From: Holosporales bacterium
GTDB lineage: Bacteria; Pseudomonadota; Alphaproteobacteria; RUG11792
Assembly: GCA_031257415.1 (NCBI GenBank)
Contig: JAIROR010000013.1
Span: forward strand, 1 to 14,812
Direction of reading: 5' to 3'
DNA: 14,812 nucleotides
Positions 1 through 7,630 of the stretch are shown here, piece after piece (the first letter of the stretch is position 1; each line of letters begins with the position of its first letter). The notes under the pieces were generated by a model that worked only from the letters and a program-made list of their open reading frames with translations, did not search any database and was not told the origin of the DNA. Position numbers and translations under genes: made by a program.

Positions 1-759
1 GAATTGATTGCTGGATTATTAATTTGTGGAGCTGTCCCATGTTGCCAGGCTAGCTCCAGTAGCAGAGATTGGGCATACGGCAAAGAACAACTAGAAGCGC
101 AATATCGACAACGGGAGGAGCTAAAATATCTTTGGCAAAATGTTTGGTTTTCTGCTCAGAATTTTTGGTTTTTTGATGTCGTCGTAGAAAAATTAGACAA
201 AAAATCAAGCGAGGTTTTCGACAAGGTATGCAGAGAAAATTTGCTAACGAAAATGCAAGAAGTTAAGTCTATTAAAGACCTATTGCGTTTTGTTTTTGTG
301 CTCGGATTCGGGCCCCGTGCCTCTCGCACGGACAAGATAATTTTCGATTTTGGTGGCAACGCATCTTCCAAAGCGGGTGGTTACGGAGCTCTTAATGAAA
401 ATGCTAACGAAGATCTTAAAAGAAAAGCTAACGAAGATGGCGAAGAATTAGTAGGAATTTTTTGTGAGGGTATACGCCCTATTTTAGGCATTAATATTGA
501 CGATTTGGATAGTGAAGCACTAAAAACGTTGAAAACATACGAGCTTATTGCTGGCCATACCTGTTATACCGATCAACAAAAGTTGATGGCTAGATGGAGC
601 GCATTGAAACGAAAAGTTACAAGACATTTCGAAAGTATGTCCCAATTCGAAGCGGAAAATACAATAAATGAGTTTATGTTTATAGCGAAGCAAATTTTTG
701 ATACTATAAGTTTTAGGATATTGCAGGGCCCCCTTCCAGAATTTCGCTGGTCATTCTAA
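1..759 (+). CDS. Secreted protein of unknown function, paralogue 1 (5' partial)
   Basis: The window starts inside this gene. Its first base matches the fourth codon of the paralogue at 1030, so only ATG-AAG-AAG is missing and the full protein would be about 255 residues; the TTG at position 4 is not the start. The N-terminus (ELIAGLLICGAVPCCQA) is a Sec signal peptide with likely cleavage after CQA; the Cys pair is not a good lipobox. The mature part is hydrophilic and mostly helical in character. It aligns with the downstream paralogue in two patches: SSEVFDK..EVKSIKDLLRF against DKEVLKE..EAKFFKDLSPF, and LGIN followed by K.K...HF..M...E....I.E.M. Between them it has an extra Gly/Asn/Ala-rich stretch in which GCTAACGAAGAT occurs twice (403-414, 427-438). 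I recognise no family. A secreted or surface protein is an inference from the signal peptide only. Confidence 0.75.
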   Translation, partial: ELIAGLLICGAVPCCQASSSSRDWAYGKEQLEAQYRQREELKYLWQNVWFSAQNFWFFDVVVEKLDKKSSEVFDKVCRENLLTKMQEVKSIKDLLRFVFVLGFGPRASRTDKIIFDFGGNASSKAGGYGALNENANEDLKRKANEDGEELVGIFCEGIRPILGINIDDLDSEALKTLKTYELIAGHTCYTDQQKLMARWSALKRKVTRHFESMSQFEAENTINEFMFIAKQIFDTISFRILQGPLPEFRWSF

Positions 760-1029
760 TCTAAATGGTTAGAGTTTTGAGCTGTAGATGGCACAAGCGC
801 CAGCAGATCTTGGACCTCCCTGTTCGCAGTTGGAATCGCAACTTGCCTTCTTTCCCATAACTTTTTGGCGATTGGCGGTAGATTTGGGAAATCGCTGTTA
901 TTAGTCGTAGTAATAAGTGATTGAAATTATAACGCTTATTCCCTGGCGAAATTAAAACAATATACTTGTTCTCGGGCAAAACAAGTGGTATACTGGATGT
1001 GCGTTATGTTTGTTTTATAGAGGTAAATT
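760..1029. other. Intergenic spacer between the two secreted paralogues
   Basis: This spacer has no convincing gene. It carries the promoter of the next gene at its right end. A 29-codon minus-strand reading frame (769-858) is Cys-rich but has no ribosome binding site. A short string near 840-860 (ACTTGCCTTCT) also occurs near 1812-1822, so both spacers may hold pieces of one decayed element. That is a weak observation. Confidence 0.4.
966..994 (+). promoter_or_regulatory. Putative sigma70-type promoter of secreted paralogue 2
   Basis: TTGTTC (966-971), a 17-base spacer, then TATACT (989-994) preceded by TGG, an extended -10 element. Transcription would start near 1001, leaving a leader of about 29 bases before the ATG at 1030. 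Confidence 0.55.
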
Positions 1030-1575
1030 ATGAAGAAGGAATTGATTGCTGGATTATTAATTTGTGGAGCTGTCCCATGTTGCCAGGCTAGCTCCAGTAG
1101 CGGAGATTGGGCATACGGCGAAAAACAACTTATGCCAGGCGAAAAACAACTGCGAGGTTTTTTAGATGAGGCTGGGGTTGGTGATCAATTAACAGATAAA
1201 GACAAAGAAGTTTTAAAGGAGAGATCGCAAGAAGCCAAATTTTTTAAAGATCTATCGCCATTTATTTCTAATTTTGCCGATGAATGTAGGCTAGGTGTTG
1301 AAAAGAAATCTGTATTGAAAGCATGCTTTTACAGGGAAGCGTGTAGTTGGCTAGGTATTAATCTTGGGAATTTTAAGGAGAAGGTAAGGAATATCTTGTC
1401 ATCGTCACATGCGCTTTCTGAGCTTCACCCAAATACTGCAATACCAAAAGCGAGCAGCGAGGTATTGAAAGAAAAGCTTAGAATACACTTCAAAAATATG
1501 CCCGCATCCGAAGAAGAAAAGAAAATAAAGGAACTTATGACTGCTATAGTGGCGCTGTCCTTGTCAGCTAACTAG
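1030..1575 (+). CDS. Secreted protein of unknown function, paralogue 2
   Basis: A complete gene of 181 residues. The ATG is preceded by AGAGGT with 5 bases of spacing and by a recognisable promoter. Residues 1-21 form a Sec signal peptide (basic MKK, hydrophobic core, CQA at the likely cleavage site) identical to that of the upstream paralogue. Nearly identical DNA continues to about 1130 and then diverges, while the mature parts keep only patchy similarity. After the leader a 14-bp string (1117-1130) recurs at 1138-1151 with a 21-bp period, giving GEKQL-MP-GEKQL, a slippage-type in-frame duplication. The rest is charged, with two Cys residues (about 97 and 103) and no recognised domain. Paralogue 1 has an additional stretch that this copy lacks. 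A member of a small lineage-specific exported family is the best description; function is unknown. Confidence 0.8.
   Translation: MKKELIAGLLICGAVPCCQASSSSGDWAYGEKQLMPGEKQLRGFLDEAGVGDQLTDKDKEVLKERSQEAKFFKDLSPFISNFADECRLGVEKKSVLKACFYREACSWLGINLGNFKEKVRNILSSSHALSELHPNTAIPKASSEVLKEKLRIHFKNMPASEEEKKIKELMTAIVALSLSAN
1117..1151 (+). repeat. In-frame short tandem repeat in secreted paralogue 2
   Basis: GGCGAAAAACAACT occurs at 1117-1130 and again at 1138-1151, a 21-bp period. It duplicates GEKQL in the protein without breaking the frame. Paralogue 1 has only a single, diverged version at this place. Confidence 0.8.
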
Positions 1576-1696
1576 ATGCGGAAAATTGGAGTGATGGGTT
1601 TCCGCCCTCCTTTCCTGATCTCTTCTCGTGGAGGCGCGAACAAGAAAACGGTGAAAATTCATCCGTCTGCACGTGCGTTCGCCTTGACATAGACAG

Positions 1697-1724
1697 TTGC
1701 TTTGAGATCGTTGCTTTGAGATCG
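1697..1724. repeat. 14-bp tandem duplication in non-coding DNA
   Basis: TTGCTTTGAGATCG occurs twice head to tail (1697-1710 and 1711-1724). Fourteen is not a multiple of three, which agrees with the surrounding sequence no longer being coding. Confidence 0.85.
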
Positions 1725-1884
1725 TTGAATGTAGCGCTGATTGCGAGTACGCCAAACCGTCAAAAGATTATGGGTTTTTCCCGGCCAGAAATACCCCGGG
1801 AATATCAATGGCGACTTGCCTTCTCCCAGGCAATCTCTCTGTGAAGAAGTATATACCAAACTAAATAATAATCCTTGCGAACAA

Positions 1885-1944
1885 CTACCCCATCTTTAAA
1901 ATACCTCCCATACAATACTTCTCATACAACGACATGATTTTCAT
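1885..1944 (-). pseudogene. Possible 5' remnant of a gene, 19 codons
   Basis: On the minus strand ATG at 1944 follows AGGGAGGT with only 3 bases between, the strongest Shine-Dalgarno match seen in the window. The frame reads MKIMSLYEKYCMGGILKMG and then stops at TAG (1885-1887). A good initiation site on a 19-residue frame suggests the start of a broken gene or a leader peptide. The LYEKY start vaguely recalls the N-terminus of some small methyltransferases, but this is too short to identify. It may be fortuitous. Confidence 0.25.
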
Positions 1945-2023
1945 AGCACCTCCCTGGTAATTTGAGTATAATGGATCATTGTACCGTGTAGTCCTGGATT
2001 TTTCGGCATTTGCAAAAAACTGT

Positions 2024-2052
2024 TTGACATGCATTTGATGGTTTCATATCCT
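2024..2052 (+). promoter_or_regulatory. Putative sigma70-type promoter of the M23 peptidase gene
   Basis: TTGACA (2024-2029), a 17-base spacer, then TATCCT (2047-2052). Transcription would begin near 2059, just before the AAGGAG ribosome binding site at 2069-2074. The promoter at 9307-9335 (minus) has the same two boxes and spacing. Confidence 0.5.
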
Positions 2053-2068
2053 GGCTATAGATTGAATG

Positions 2069-2074
2069 AAGGAG
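2069..2074 (+). promoter_or_regulatory. Ribosome binding site that fixes a TTG start
   Basis: AAGGAG lies 7 bases before TTG at 2082. The closer ATG at 2077 is in another frame and meets a stop after four codons. An in-frame TGA at 2067 excludes any earlier start. Confidence 0.7.
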
Positions 2075-2081
2075 TAATGTA

Positions 2082-3866
2082 TTGGTTATAAAGAGATCTC
2101 AACTCATAAGTGTATGCCTGCTCGTCGCAGCTTCTTCGATTGCCCTGGTGGAGTATGTGTCGTATCCGCCGGTAGGATTGTCTGTGTCGTCTGATCAGTG
2201 GGGGGATGAGGATGATCCTTTCAACGTCGGCGAGGAAGGCTGGGACGGTGGCGCGCGCGAGGAACACTATGAAGTATCGCAGAGTAATAGTGATGAGGGC
2301 TGGTCGAGTGAAGATGCTGCTGGTGGTAATGATGGTGATGGAATGATTGCCGAAGGCGCTGGGAGGGGCTCTGGCGAAGTGTCGGCTCTCCAGAAAGATG
2401 GAGGTCAAAAGAAGGGCTCGGGAGAAAATGGTTCGGACGGGCTCGTCGCCACCCAACAAAGGAAAACATCTGAGAAGGAAAGCATATCGAAATGGGCTTC
2501 GGAAGACGGGGAGCGCAGGTCCCAACATGCCTCGCCTTCGACAGGTCCCGAGAAGCGGGAGCGTCATTCATCGATGGGGGGGTATGATCGGAATCGTCGA
2601 CGTGATTCTTCTCTGGCAAGCCTTGAGAAGCAGATGCGCGAGCTGATAGCTGGCGGCGACGACGAAAAGCTTCGGCAGGCGGCCGGTATCGGTCAGGCTT
2701 CTGTTAGAGCGAAAACTTCCTTGACGGATGGGAAGACGACAGTCAGCATCGGCAAGGGAGATACCCTCGCCTCTGTTTTGTCCAGGTTGGGAATTAGTAA
2801 AAAAGAGGCCCACGATGCAAGCAACTCTCTAACTTCGGTTTTTGACTTGAAGAATCTCAAAATAGGCCAGGAGATTGCGGTTGTGGTATCGAAGGGAGCT
2901 CTCAAATCCATCGAGCTCAGCGACGGGCTCCGGTATCGAATTATATCAACCAGAAGCGAATCTGGAAGATTTAAAGCCCAGAAAGTGGGGATTCCTGTGA
3001 AGAAGATTGTTAGGACAGTCTCCGGAGCGATGTCGCCGCGGAATCCTGTTGAGGGTCTCGTGAAGAACGGCGTTCAAAAGAAGATTGCAGCTGAGGCGAT
3101 GAGGGCTGTTAATAGTGTCACCAATGTACATGTATCCAAGGACCCAATCAATTATGAATTTCTATATAATGAAGTATATAACGAGAATGGCAATGTTGTT
3201 GGTCCTCCGGAACTTGTATATGCCTCCGTGCTTGTCCGTGGCCAAATCTTCAGGGTCTATAAATTTCAGAATGAAGGGACTTCTGAATACGTGGATTCCA
3301 ATGGGGTTCGTTTGAGTTCTCTTGCCAAGTCTTGCAGCATGCTCTCTCGGCCTCTGTCACTGATGAAGGTGAATTCTGGGTTTGGATATAGGGTGCACCC
3401 AACAAGGAGAAGCTATCATATGCACACAGGAGTTGATCTGAAGGCTCCTGTCGGTACTCCAGTATATGCCTCGGCAAGCGGAACTGTCTCGAGTGCTTCA
3501 TACTATGCAGGCTATGGCAAATATATTAAACTGACCCATTCTGGAGGAGTCCAAACTGCATATGGTCATCTGAGTCGTATATCGGTTAGGAATGGGCAAA
3601 ATGTTAAGCAAGGGCAGGTCATCGGATATTCAGGGAGCACTGGAAGAACCACTGGAGCTCATTTGCACTATGAAGTTTTGAGGAATGGCAAATTTATCAA
3701 TCCCCTGTCATTTGTTAAGCAGAATCCTGAGAGGCTTTCCGGGATTCAGCTGGTGAAGTTCAATAGATTGAAAAAACAAGTGAACCTGCAGGTTGTTGGG
3801 CTGACGCCGACGACTACAACGACTAAGGGAAATTTGAAAAGGACTGCAATTAAGAAGTATTCTTAA
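2082..3866 (+). CDS. Membrane-anchored M23 peptidoglycan endopeptidase with LysM/OapA-like module
   Basis: Zinc metallopeptidase of the M23 (lysostaphin/MepM-like) family, expected to cut peptide cross-links of peptidoglycan in the periplasm. The 594-residue protein starts at TTG. Residues about 5-25 are a signal anchor, followed by a low-complexity Ser/Gly/Asp/Glu-rich region (about 35-200) that looks disordered. Residues about 217-275 resemble a LysM or OapA-type peptidoglycan-binding module (KGDTLASVLSRLGI). The catalytic domain spans about 425-545. Its zinc ligands are visible as H448 and D452 (HTGVD) and H529 (in HLH, 527-529), with H496 (AYGHL) and H527 as the other active-site histidines, so it should be an active enzyme rather than a degenerate EnvC-like activator. 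rmuC follows 15 bases downstream, probably in the same transcript. Mixed codon and base composition in the linker reflects its low complexity. No gene symbol is given because MepM, NlpD and related paralogues cannot be separated here. Confidence 0.9.
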   Translation: MVIKRSQLISVCLLVAASSIALVEYVSYPPVGLSVSSDQWGDEDDPFNVGEEGWDGGAREEHYEVSQSNSDEGWSSEDAAGGNDGDGMIAEGAGRGSGEVSALQKDGGQKKGSGENGSDGLVATQQRKTSEKESISKWASEDGERRSQHASPSTGPEKRERHSSMGGYDRNRRRDSSLASLEKQMRELIAGGDDEKLRQAAGIGQASVRAKTSLTDGKTTVSIGKGDTLASVLSRLGISKKEAHDASNSLTSVFDLKNLKIGQEIAVVVSKGALKSIELSDGLRYRIISTRSESGRFKAQKVGIPVKKIVRTVSGAMSPRNPVEGLVKNGVQKKIAAEAMRAVNSVTNVHVSKDPINYEFLYNEVYNENGNVVGPPELVYASVLVRGQIFRVYKFQNEGTSEYVDSNGVRLSSLAKSCSMLSRPLSLMKVNSGFGYRVHPTRRSYHMHTGVDLKAPVGTPVYASASGTVSSASYYAGYGKYIKLTHSGGVQTAYGHLSRISVRNGQNVKQGQVIGYSGSTGRTTGAHLHYEVLRNGKFINPLSFVKQNPERLSGIQLVKFNRLKKQVNLQVVGLTPTTTTTKGNLKRTAIKKYS

Positions 3867-3881
3867 AACAACGTATGATAG

Positions 3882-4976
3882 ATGGCGAGTGTCTTTTTGT
3901 ATGTGAGCATAGTTCTCGGGGCTGCGTGCGTTGCGTTGGCTATGTATGCCTATAAACTTAAGATCGTTCTCAATAGCGAGCGTATACTACACATGAACCA
4001 AGCCAGAATGCTCTCCGATTTCGAAAATATATCATATAGAGTTTTGCGCCAAATCAATGATGAAGAATACTTCGGGAAACAGGAAGGATTGAAAAAGCTG
4101 CTGGATCCACTTAGAGAAACTTTGAAGATCTTCGATAAAAAAATAACCGATGTCGAAAAAGAAAGGATCGATGCATACAGCGGTCTCAAGCGACAAATAA
4201 ACGATCTTATAGAATTCAATATGGATGTTCGCAAAGAAACCAACGCTCTTGCTAAGGCCCTCTCGACGCCATTTGTGAGTGGACAGTGGGGAGAAATGCA
4301 ACTCAGAAAAGTTGTTGAACTCGCCGGTATGTTGCCGTATTGCGACTTCACGGAGCAGTCCCAAGCAGAAACATCTCGCCTCAGGCCGGATATGATAATA
4401 AAACTTCCAGGAAATAAGAAAATAATTGTCGATGCCAAGACTCCAGTTGATGCATATGTCGATGCAATAAATACAGGAGATGAAGAAAGCCTCGAAACGC
4501 ACGTTAAACGAATTAAGGCGCATATAAAAACACTTGGCCAGAAAGCATATTGGAAGCAATTCGATTATACTCCGGAGTTCGTTCTAATGTTCCTACCCGG
4601 AGAGGCTCTCTTCAGCACAGCCATTAAAAAGGATCCAACATTAATAGAATTCGGAATAAGTGAAAACGTTATCGTCACAACTCCAATAACATTAATCGCC
4701 CTGCTGAAGGTGGTGTCATTTGCATGGCATCAGGAGGCTATCGAAAAAAACGCCAGAGAAATAGGAAAGATCGGAAGCGCCCTTGTCTCGGTCCTAGAAA
4801 AACTGTTTGAATATTCAAAAGACTTCGAAAGAAAAATGATAAAAAATGTAGATGAATATAAAAAGATCAGCAGCTTTATAGGGGAGAAGATAACTCCGAC
4901 AGCTCAAAAACTTAAGCATCTTGGATTGGAAATCGAAACCGAAATCGAAACCAGTGAACTTTCCCAAGAACAGTAA
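3882..4976 (+). CDS. rmuC: DNA recombination protein RmuC
   Basis: RmuC-family protein of 364 residues, a predicted PD-(D/E)xK-fold nuclease that limits DNA inversions and rearrangements at repeats in Escherichia coli. Visible parts: an N-terminal membrane segment (about 4-23), a charged coiled-coil-like stretch (about 35-120), then the conserved core. The core shows GQWGE (134-138), RPD (168-170), and VDAKTPVDAY with D184 and K186, the expected nuclease-fold residues. The C-terminus is helical and ends in an EIET repeat made by two exact 12-bp units (4929-4952). The length is shorter than the E. coli protein, as is common outside the Gammaproteobacteria. There is no clear Shine-Dalgarno sequence before the ATG, and the gene sits 15 bases after the M23 peptidase, so it probably depends on that transcript. 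Role in DNA handling at the membrane is family knowledge, not visible here. Confidence 0.9.
   Translation: MASVFLYVSIVLGAACVALAMYAYKLKIVLNSERILHMNQARMLSDFENISYRVLRQINDEEYFGKQEGLKKLLDPLRETLKIFDKKITDVEKERIDAYSGLKRQINDLIEFNMDVRKETNALAKALSTPFVSGQWGEMQLRKVVELAGMLPYCDFTEQSQAETSRLRPDMIIKLPGNKKIIVDAKTPVDAYVDAINTGDEESLETHVKRIKAHIKTLGQKAYWKQFDYTPEFVLMFLPGEALFSTAIKKDPTLIEFGISENVIVTTPITLIALLKVVSFAWHQEAIEKNAREIGKIGSALVSVLEKLFEYSKDFERKMIKNVDEYKKISSFIGEKITPTAQKLKHLGLEIETEIETSELSQEQ
4929..4952 (+). repeat. 12-bp in-frame tandem duplication at the end of rmuC
   Basis: GAAATCGAAACC occurs twice head to tail, encoding two successive EIET units near the C-terminus. Confidence 0.85.
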
Positions 4977-5122
4977 AAACCTATGAAACCGCAAGATTCG
5001 AGCAGCGGATTCGAGTGGGGCAAAAGCTTGTTTATGAAGTGGAACATCTATTGATCCTTGTTCCTATGGGGCTCTCTTTTCCTGGAGATTTGTTGAGCCT
5101 ATGCACACGAAGTTTGCCACGA

Positions 5123-5151
5123 TTGTCAGGCCTGCCGCGATCTTGTATAAT
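5123..5151 (+). promoter_or_regulatory. Sigma70-type promoter of tolQ
   Basis: TTGTCA (5123-5128), a 17-base spacer and a perfect TATAAT (5146-5151). Transcription would start near 5158. The promoter lies inside the longest open frame, which could start at 5015, and so supports the downstream start at 5207. Confidence 0.75.
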
Positions 5152-5206
5152 ATGGCTAGTATATGTGTGGAGCTTTGCGCGCGCGAGTGAGGCGACGGGG
5201 TGTTTT

Positions 5207-5953
5207 ATGGCGGATGATCAATCAATCAGCGAGATAAGCGATGTTGTGATAAATAGTGCTGTGAAATCCGGAGATATTGCAGCGAATAATTCTGTTTTCG
5301 ATATCTTTTGGAATTCTGGCATTATTGTAAAATTCGTTATATTATTACTGCTGGCGGCCTCGATATGGTCCTGGACCATAATAATTTCCAAACATTTCAA
5401 GTTGCGGAAATTAAAAATTGAAGCGAATGACTTTGAAAATAAATTTTGGTCAGGCGGTAGTTTAGAGTCACTCTTCAGAGAAATTAGAGGTTTTGTTCTT
5501 GATCCGTTTTCGAATGTTTTTTGCGCTGCGATGACGGAGTGGGACAGGCTTTTTGCAACAAGTAGTAGTGATTCTGTTGAGCGCAGAGTAGGGAAAGTTT
5601 CCCAAATAAAGCAGGCTATGCAGATAGCAATAAGCAAAGAGATCGAAGATCTTGAAAGGAACATGACGTTTCTATCAACTCTTGGCACAAACGGAGTTAT
5701 TGTTGGGATTCTGGGGATGGTTGTTGGTATTATGGACGGCATGAAGACAATAGCTATTCACCAGTCCGTCGGCATGGCTGCCGTGGCCCCCATTATTTCG
5801 GAGTCTCTTTTTACGACCGCCCTCGGTCTCTTTGCCGCAATTCCTGCTGCCGTTATGTATAACAAAATGTCTAATGATATTAACAAATATATTGCCAAGC
5901 TCGAAACGTTCGCCGAAGAGTTCTGCTCTATAATCGCAAGACAAATCGATTGA
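5207..5953 (+). CDS. tolQ: TolQ/ExbB-family proton channel subunit
   Basis: Inner-membrane MotA/TolQ/ExbB protein, the stator that couples the proton motive force to the Tol-Pal or TonB machinery. I chose ATG 5207 (248 residues, MADDQS) over an in-frame start at 5015 because a good promoter sits at 5123-5151, the family is normally about 230 residues, and the extra 64 residues resemble no TolQ. Three membrane segments are visible: about 39-60, about 155-178 and about 200-222. The last two carry the family signature: GILGMVVGIM, then VAPIISESL and TTALGLFAAIPAAVMYNK. The polar residues in TM2 and TM3 that line the proton path (two Thr after SESLF) are present. TolQ is preferred over ExbB by overall form, but the two cannot be told apart firmly. 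No tolR follows: the next gene, gatB, is convergent with a 43-base gap. Confidence 0.85.
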   Translation: MADDQSISEISDVVINSAVKSGDIAANNSVFDIFWNSGIIVKFVILLLLAASIWSWTIIISKHFKLRKLKIEANDFENKFWSGGSLESLFREIRGFVLDPFSNVFCAAMTEWDRLFATSSSDSVERRVGKVSQIKQAMQIAISKEIEDLERNMTFLSTLGTNGVIVGILGMVVGIMDGMKTIAIHQSVGMAAVAPIISESLFTTALGLFAAIPAAVMYNKMSNDINKYIAKLETFAEEFCSIIARQID

Positions 5954-5996
5954 ACCGAAGTCGCCCCCAATATAAGCACCACGAGGATGGCCTATT

Positions 5997-7505
5997 CTAC
6001 CTCAGGGCCTCCTGCAAGAGGTCATTTACCATTTTGGGGTTTCCCTTGCCGTGCAGTTCTTTCATCACCATTCCAACTAAAAATCCGAATAGTTTCAATT
6101 TGCCCGCCTTATATTCGGTGACCTTGTTTGGATTGTCTTCGAGAACCTTTGCAATTGCTCTCTTGATTACCAAGTCATCTGATATTTGAACGAGTCCAAG
6201 TTCGCTGATAATCTGCTCTGGTCGTCGCCAGGTTTCCACCATATTTGCAAAGACAGTCTTCGCTATCTTGCCGGATATGGTTCCATCAATAATAAGATCA
6301 ACCATTTCGGATAGATATGAAATAGGGAAATTGATATCACTGATGTCTCTGTTATTCTTATTCAGGACTGCGAATAACTCAGAGATCATCCAATTTGCAA
6401 TAAGTTTGGGCGAATTTTTATCAACAAATCTAGAGGCACTAACTGCTTCTTCAAACAAATCGGCAACTTTGACTTCCTCAACAAGGACATCAGCGTCAAC
6501 GGGGCCGATGCAATACTGCTTTATAAAGCGTTCTTTTTTTGCGTCTGGAAGCTCTGGTAACGTGGCTCTTATCCTTTCTATTCTTTCTTCAGTTAGTATA
6601 ACAGGCTTCAAATCAGGATCAGGGAAATATCTATAATCTGCAGAGTCTTCCTTTGCTCTCATCGAGCGCGTCTCAATATTGACTGAATCGAAAAGCCTTG
6701 TTTCCTGGACGACAACGCCACCTGATTCTACTATTCCTATTTGTCGGGCCACTTCATAATCTATTGCCTGTCCGAGAAATTTTATGGAATTTATATTCTT
6801 CACCTCCGCTCTATTGCCAAACGGAGTTCCTGGCTTATGAATCGAAACATTAGCATCAAACCTGATGCTCCCCTTTTCCATACTGCAATCGCAGGTCTCT
6901 ATATATCGCAAAATCATCCGGAGCTTCTTAACATAGAGCATTGCTTCCGCAGCAGAACGCATATCCGGCTTGGAAACTATTTCCATCAGAGGAACCCCAG
7001 ATCTGTTCAGATCAATGTATGAGTTGTTCGGCGAAAGAGTATGAATGCTTTTTCCAGCGTCCTGTTCTATATGGATTCTTTCTATATTTATGTTTTTCTT
7101 GAGACCATCAATCTCAATAGTGACATGACCATCCGTTACTATCGGATGATATAACTGAGATATCTGATATCCTGACGGTAAATCTGGATAAAAATAATTC
7201 TTTCTATCAAAAATTGAAATCCTGTTAATTGTCCCTTCAATAGCAAGCCCGGTTTTTATGGCTTGATCAACACAGAACTCATTCAAAACGGGAAGCATTC
7301 CGGGAAATGAAACGTCATACATGGCGACGTTCATATTTGGTTCCCTGCCATATTCTGTCGGGCTCCTGCTGAATAACTTCGAATCCGATGAGATTTGGGC
7401 ATGCACCTCCAGGCCAATCACAACCTCCCAATCGGACGAGGGCGCCGCAGCCTCAACTTCCTTGCCAATTTTTTCATCTGTTTTATAAGCGCGAGTGTCC
7501 GACAT
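5997..7505 (-). CDS. gatB: Asp-tRNA(Asn)/Glu-tRNA(Gln) amidotransferase subunit B
   Basis: Subunit B of the GatCAB complex, which converts misacylated Glu-tRNA(Gln) and/or Asp-tRNA(Asn) to the correct aminoacyl-tRNA, using ammonia supplied by GatA. The 502-residue protein is complete. A non-conserved N-terminal extension of about 25 residues precedes the core (WEVVIGLEVHAQ at 26-37). Family motifs follow: FPGMLPVLN, DRKNYFYPDLPSGYQISQ, DLNRSGVPLMEIVS, and RFDANVS. The C-terminal YqeY-like tRNA-binding tail ends in GNPKMVNDLLQEAL. The start at 7505 is preceded by a G-rich Shine-Dalgarno-like stretch (about 7513-7518) and by an extended -10 promoter. Neither gatA nor gatC is adjacent, so the subunits must be encoded elsewhere. 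Confidence 0.97.
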   Translation of the reverse strand: MSDTRAYKTDEKIGKEVEAAAPSSDWEVVIGLEVHAQISSDSKLFSRSPTEYGREPNMNVAMYDVSFPGMLPVLNEFCVDQAIKTGLAIEGTINRISIFDRKNYFYPDLPSGYQISQLYHPIVTDGHVTIEIDGLKKNINIERIHIEQDAGKSIHTLSPNNSYIDLNRSGVPLMEIVSKPDMRSAAEAMLYVKKLRMILRYIETCDCSMEKGSIRFDANVSIHKPGTPFGNRAEVKNINSIKFLGQAIDYEVARQIGIVESGGVVVQETRLFDSVNIETRSMRAKEDSADYRYFPDPDLKPVILTEERIERIRATLPELPDAKKERFIKQYCIGPVDADVLVEEVKVADLFEEAVSASRFVDKNSPKLIANWMISELFAVLNKNNRDISDINFPISYLSEMVDLIIDGTISGKIAKTVFANMVETWRRPEQIISELGLVQISDDLVIKRAIAKVLEDNPNKVTEYKAGKLKLFGFLVGMVMKELHGKGNPKMVNDLLQEALR

Positions 7506-7548
7506 GACGAGATCCCCCGTGAAGTGAATTACTAAACCAATGTGTAAT

Positions 7549-7557
7549 ATTATAGCA
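7549..7557 (-). promoter_or_regulatory. Extended -10 promoter element of gatB
   Basis: Read on the minus strand, TGCTATAAT (7557 down to 7549) is a perfect extended -10. No -35 match stands 17 bases upstream. The transcript would start near 7542, about 37 bases before the gatB ATG. Confidence 0.5.
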
Positions 7558-7630
7558 TCAAAAAGGATTTAGAGGGGGCGATTTTGCTCTGCTCTCCGCG
7601 CCTTTTGCCCAAAGCTCCGATCCTGAGGGT

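Larger units (their letters stand above)
1576..2068. other. Non-coding stretch with probable gene debris
   Basis: About 490 bases without a convincing gene. It holds a 7-bp inverted repeat just after the stop of the preceding gene (GCGGAAA 1578-1584, TTTCCGC 1599-1605) with no T-run, so at best a weak terminator. It also holds an exact 14-bp tandem duplication (1697-1724), a GC-rich inverted repeat (TTCCCGG 1778-1784, CCGGGAA 1796-1802), and a 19-codon minus-strand reading frame with a strong ribosome binding site (1885-1944). Minus-strand frames of 63-66 codons here match nothing I recognise. The mixture suggests a degraded gene or mobile element. Confidence 0.45.

Noticed and set aside
769..858. 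Cys-rich 29-codon minus-strand frame (MGKKASCDSNCEQGG...) considered as a small peptide gene
   Set aside because: There is no ribosome binding site, and stops and overlapping frames around it look like debris. Nothing supports translation.
1778..1802. GC-rich inverted repeat TTCCCGG/CCGGGAA as a terminator
   Set aside because: No T-run follows on either strand, and no gene end is close enough.
1564..1859. Minus-strand frames of 63 and 66 codons considered as transposase remnants
   Set aside because: No DDE or helix-turn-helix pattern, no terminal inverted repeats and no target duplication could be seen.
1967..1972. Perfect TATAAT upstream of the M23 gene as an alternative promoter
   Set aside because: No -35 match at 16-18 bases and no TG extension; TTGACA-N17-TATCCT closer to the gene is better placed.
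2055..2819. Long minus-strand frames (up to 170 codons) opposite the peptidase linker
   Set aside because: They mirror the low-complexity Ser/Gly/Asp/Glu coding sequence, are rich in Arg, Pro and Leu, and overlap a well-supported gene.
4983..5054. 23-codon frame between rmuC and tolQ (MKPQDSSSGFEWGKSLF...)
   Set aside because: The EWGKSLF string faintly recalls an FtsH N-terminus, but the frame is too short, lacks a ribosome binding site and stops before any membrane segment.
5015..5206. N-terminal 64-residue extension of TolQ
   Set aside because: A near-consensus promoter at 5123-5151 lies inside it, the family is shorter, and the added residues have no TolQ character.
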